A DNA stretch of 7,637 nucleotides, from assembly GCA_023380915.1 (NCBI GenBank), contig JAMCSM010000089.1:1-7637 (forward strand), given 5' to 3'. The DNA comes from Actinomycetota bacterium. GTDB taxonomy: Bacteria > Actinomycetota > Humimicrobiia > Humimicrobiales > Humimicrobiaceae. Below the pieces are notes generated by a model. That model was given only the letters and a program-made list of their open reading frames with translations, had not been told where the DNA came from and did no database searches. Positions 6,761-7,637 of the stretch are shown one piece after another (within the stretch, counting starts at the first letter, position 1; the number at the start of each line of letters is the position of its first letter). Both the position numbers and the translations under genes were made by a program.

Positions 6761-6769
6761 CACATATAT
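6747..6769. promoter_or_regulatory. Palindromic operator overlapping the -10 box
   Basis: ATATATGT (6747-6754) and ACATATAT (6762-6769) form an exact 8-bp inverted repeat around a 7-nt centre that contains the -10 hexamer. A dyad at this position is typical of a repressor site. The ATGT...ACAT core resembles operators of PadR-type regulators, and AT-rich dyads are also used by ArsR/SmtB metal sensors; no regulator gene lies in the window to choose between them. The low complexity of AT repeats means part of the symmetry could be chance. Confidence 0.5.
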
Positions 6770-6797
6770 GTAATAAATAATATTAAGAGGTAAAATT

Positions 6798-6995
6798 ATG
6801 TGTGAAAATCATGAATACGGATCTTCAGAGTGTGGCTGTGGACATATGCATGGGCCAAGACATTTTAGTCATTCAGATTGTTGTAGCTCAATTTTTCCAA
6901 GCAAAAAGGAACAGATCGAACGTTTAAAAGACTGTAAACAAACGCTCCAGGATAAACTGAATGAAGTTGAAAATAGACTGAAAGACCTTGAGTAG
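6798..6995 (+). CDS. Small Cys/His-rich protein with C-terminal coiled coil, unknown function
   Basis: This 65-residue protein has two parts. Residues 1-31 are crowded with possible metal ligands: C2, H5, C12, C14, H16, H18, H22, H25, C28 and C29, arranged as C-G-C-G-H-M-H and ending in a CC pair. Residues 36-65 are highly charged, with hydrophobic heptad positions (I40, L43, L50, L54, V57, L61, L64), a short coiled coil that would dimerise the protein; C46 lies within it. There is no signal peptide, so it should be cytoplasmic. A clear AAGAGG lies 7 nt before the ATG and a regulated promoter lies upstream, so the gene is well supported despite its size. It ends 83 nt before the ABC ATPase gene. 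Binding of zinc, copper or a similar metal is an inference from composition; I do not recognise a characterised family. Confidence 0.8.
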   Translation: MCENHEYGSSECGCGHMHGPRHFSHSDCCSSIFPSKKEQIERLKDCKQTLQDKLNEVENRLKDLE

Positions 6996-7078
6996 AAGAA
7001 TATAAGTTCTAAAAGAAGGATATGGTCTATTTATAGTAATAAAAGAACAAAAATAACTGACTGGATAACAAAAGAAAA

Positions 7079-7637
7079 ATGCAAGAGCCAATTATAAAGG
7101 TTAAGAATTTAACGAAAAAATTTAACAAGCTGACAGCTGTAGACAATATCAGTTTTTCTGTTAATAAGGGTGCAATTTTTGGATTCCTTGGTCCCAATGG
7201 AGCAGGGAAAACTACAACCATTAGAATGTTAACGGGAATACTAATTCCTGATTCAGGAGAGGTATTGATAGATGGAATTAATATAAATAATAATCCTATA
7301 GAAGCAAAGATGAAACTGGGTGTTATCCCTGAAATGGGTAATATATATGTTGATTTAACTGCCAGGCAGAATGTTATTTTAGCTGGAAGATATTTTGGAT
7401 TTTCAGGGAAAGAACTTTACAAAAAAGCAGATGACCTTTTAAACATATTTGAACTTTATGACAGAAAAGATGAACCTGTAATAACTTTTTCCAAGGGCAT
7501 GAAACAAAGAGTTAATATTGCCAGTGCAATAGTTCATGAACCGGAAATTTTATTTTTAGATGAACCTACAAGCGGCCTTGATGTTAATAGCCAGAGACTT
7601 ATAAAAAATATAATAAAAGAAATCAATCTGAAAAATG
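7079..7637 (+). CDS. ABC-2 type transporter ATP-binding protein (DrrA/CcmA-like), 3' end outside window
   Basis: The first 186 residues of an ABC ATPase are present and the frame is open at the window edge. It has the A-loop region after residue 10, Walker A GPNGAGKTT (38-46), a Q-loop region at 82-90, the signature FSKGMKQR (137-144) and Walker B with D-loop ILFLDEPTSGLD (157-168). The layout and the G-F-L-G-P-N-G-A-G-K style match the DrrA/CcmA-type ATPases that pair with ABC-2 permeases to export drugs, lipids or other small molecules; a permease is expected just downstream. The usual Q-loop Gln is Glu (E85 in GVIPEMGN), a variant I believe occurs in a subset of this family, and the signature is FSKG rather than LSGG. 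The start ATG has only an AAAGAAAA stretch upstream. It is probably co-transcribed with the small Cys/His gene. Confidence 0.92.
   Translation, partial: MQEPIIKVKNLTKKFNKLTAVDNISFSVNKGAIFGFLGPNGAGKTTTIRMLTGILIPDSGEVLIDGININNNPIEAKMKLGVIPEMGNIYVDLTARQNVILAGRYFGFSGKELYKKADDLLNIFELYDRKDEPVITFSKGMKQRVNIASAIVHEPEILFLDEPTSGLDVNSQRLIKNIIKEINLKN

Larger units (their letters stand above)
6296..6797. other. 500-nt non-coding region between the mobile element and the small Cys/His gene
   Basis: No gene is recognisable here. The part next to the recombinase (6313-6478) should hold its promoter; the best - strand candidate is TACAAT (6369-6364) with TTTCCA (6393-6388) 18 nt away, a weak match. A 16-codon + strand open frame at 6399-6449 is preceded by no ribosome site and looks accidental. 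The rest contains the palindrome at 6479-6565, a hairpin with a T-run, a very AT-rich segment (about 6610-6730) and the promoter of the downstream gene. One end of the mobile element must lie in this region. Confidence 0.5.

Noticed and set aside
7022..7036. Five-codon mini-frame (M-V-Y-L-stop) in frame with the ABC ATPase, just after AGAAGGA.
   Set aside because: The ribosome site is too close to this ATG and the frame is too short. Attenuation cannot be supported from one sequence.
1..7637. CRISPR array, rRNA genes, phage structural genes or toxin-antitoxin pair.
   Set aside because: There are no regularly spaced direct repeats, no rRNA-like blocks and no other recognised families. The remaining open frames are antisense or out-of-frame shadows of the genes listed.

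Overview
The window comes from an AT-rich bacterial genome. Genes lie close together and most chromosomal genes have weak or no visible Shine-Dalgarno sequence. The run alaS - ruvX - mltG - trmR-type methyltransferase - U32 peptidase-family protein on the + strand is the gene order known from Bacillota (B. subtilis alaS...yrrK-yrrL-yrrM-yrrN/yrrO) and some related low-GC lineages. I therefore infer a low-GC, Bacillota-like or neighbouring uncultured lineage, and cannot assign a species.

Layout. Positions 1-174 hold the 3' end of alaS, followed by ruvX (Holliday junction resolvase-like), mltG (septal murein transglycosylase), a class I O-methyltransferase of the TrmR type, and a U32-family protein of the TrhP/YrrO type. 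All are co-oriented with gaps of about 30-120 nt, as in one transcription unit. The last two are likely successive enzymes for tRNA wobble uridine: hydroxylation to ho5U by the U32 protein, then methylation to mo5U by TrmR. A strong 17-pair stem-loop lies just after the U32 gene.

From about 4056 to 6312, on the - strand and visibly less AT-rich than its surroundings, lies an IS91-type HUH element. It carries a tyrosine recombinase (complete, strong ribosome binding site) followed 3 nt later by a full-length IS91 transposase. That transposase is broken by a single in-frame amber codon at codon 249, exactly where the family normally has a tryptophan and upstream of both catalytic tyrosines. The element therefore looks freshly inactivated. 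Its outer ends cannot be fixed from this sequence alone.

Positions 6296-6797 are non-coding. They hold a nested imperfect palindrome (6479-6565), a small terminator-like hairpin directly after it, and then a good sigma-70-type promoter whose -10 box lies in the loop of an 8-bp inverted repeat, a likely repressor operator. This promoter reads into a 65-residue protein with a Cys/His-rich head and a coiled-coil tail, then into an ABC-2-type (DrrA/CcmA-like) ATPase cut off by the window end. The most interesting material is this regulated cassette of small putative metal-binding protein plus ABC exporter, the single-codon lesion in the transposase, and the unexplained palindrome at 6479-6565.
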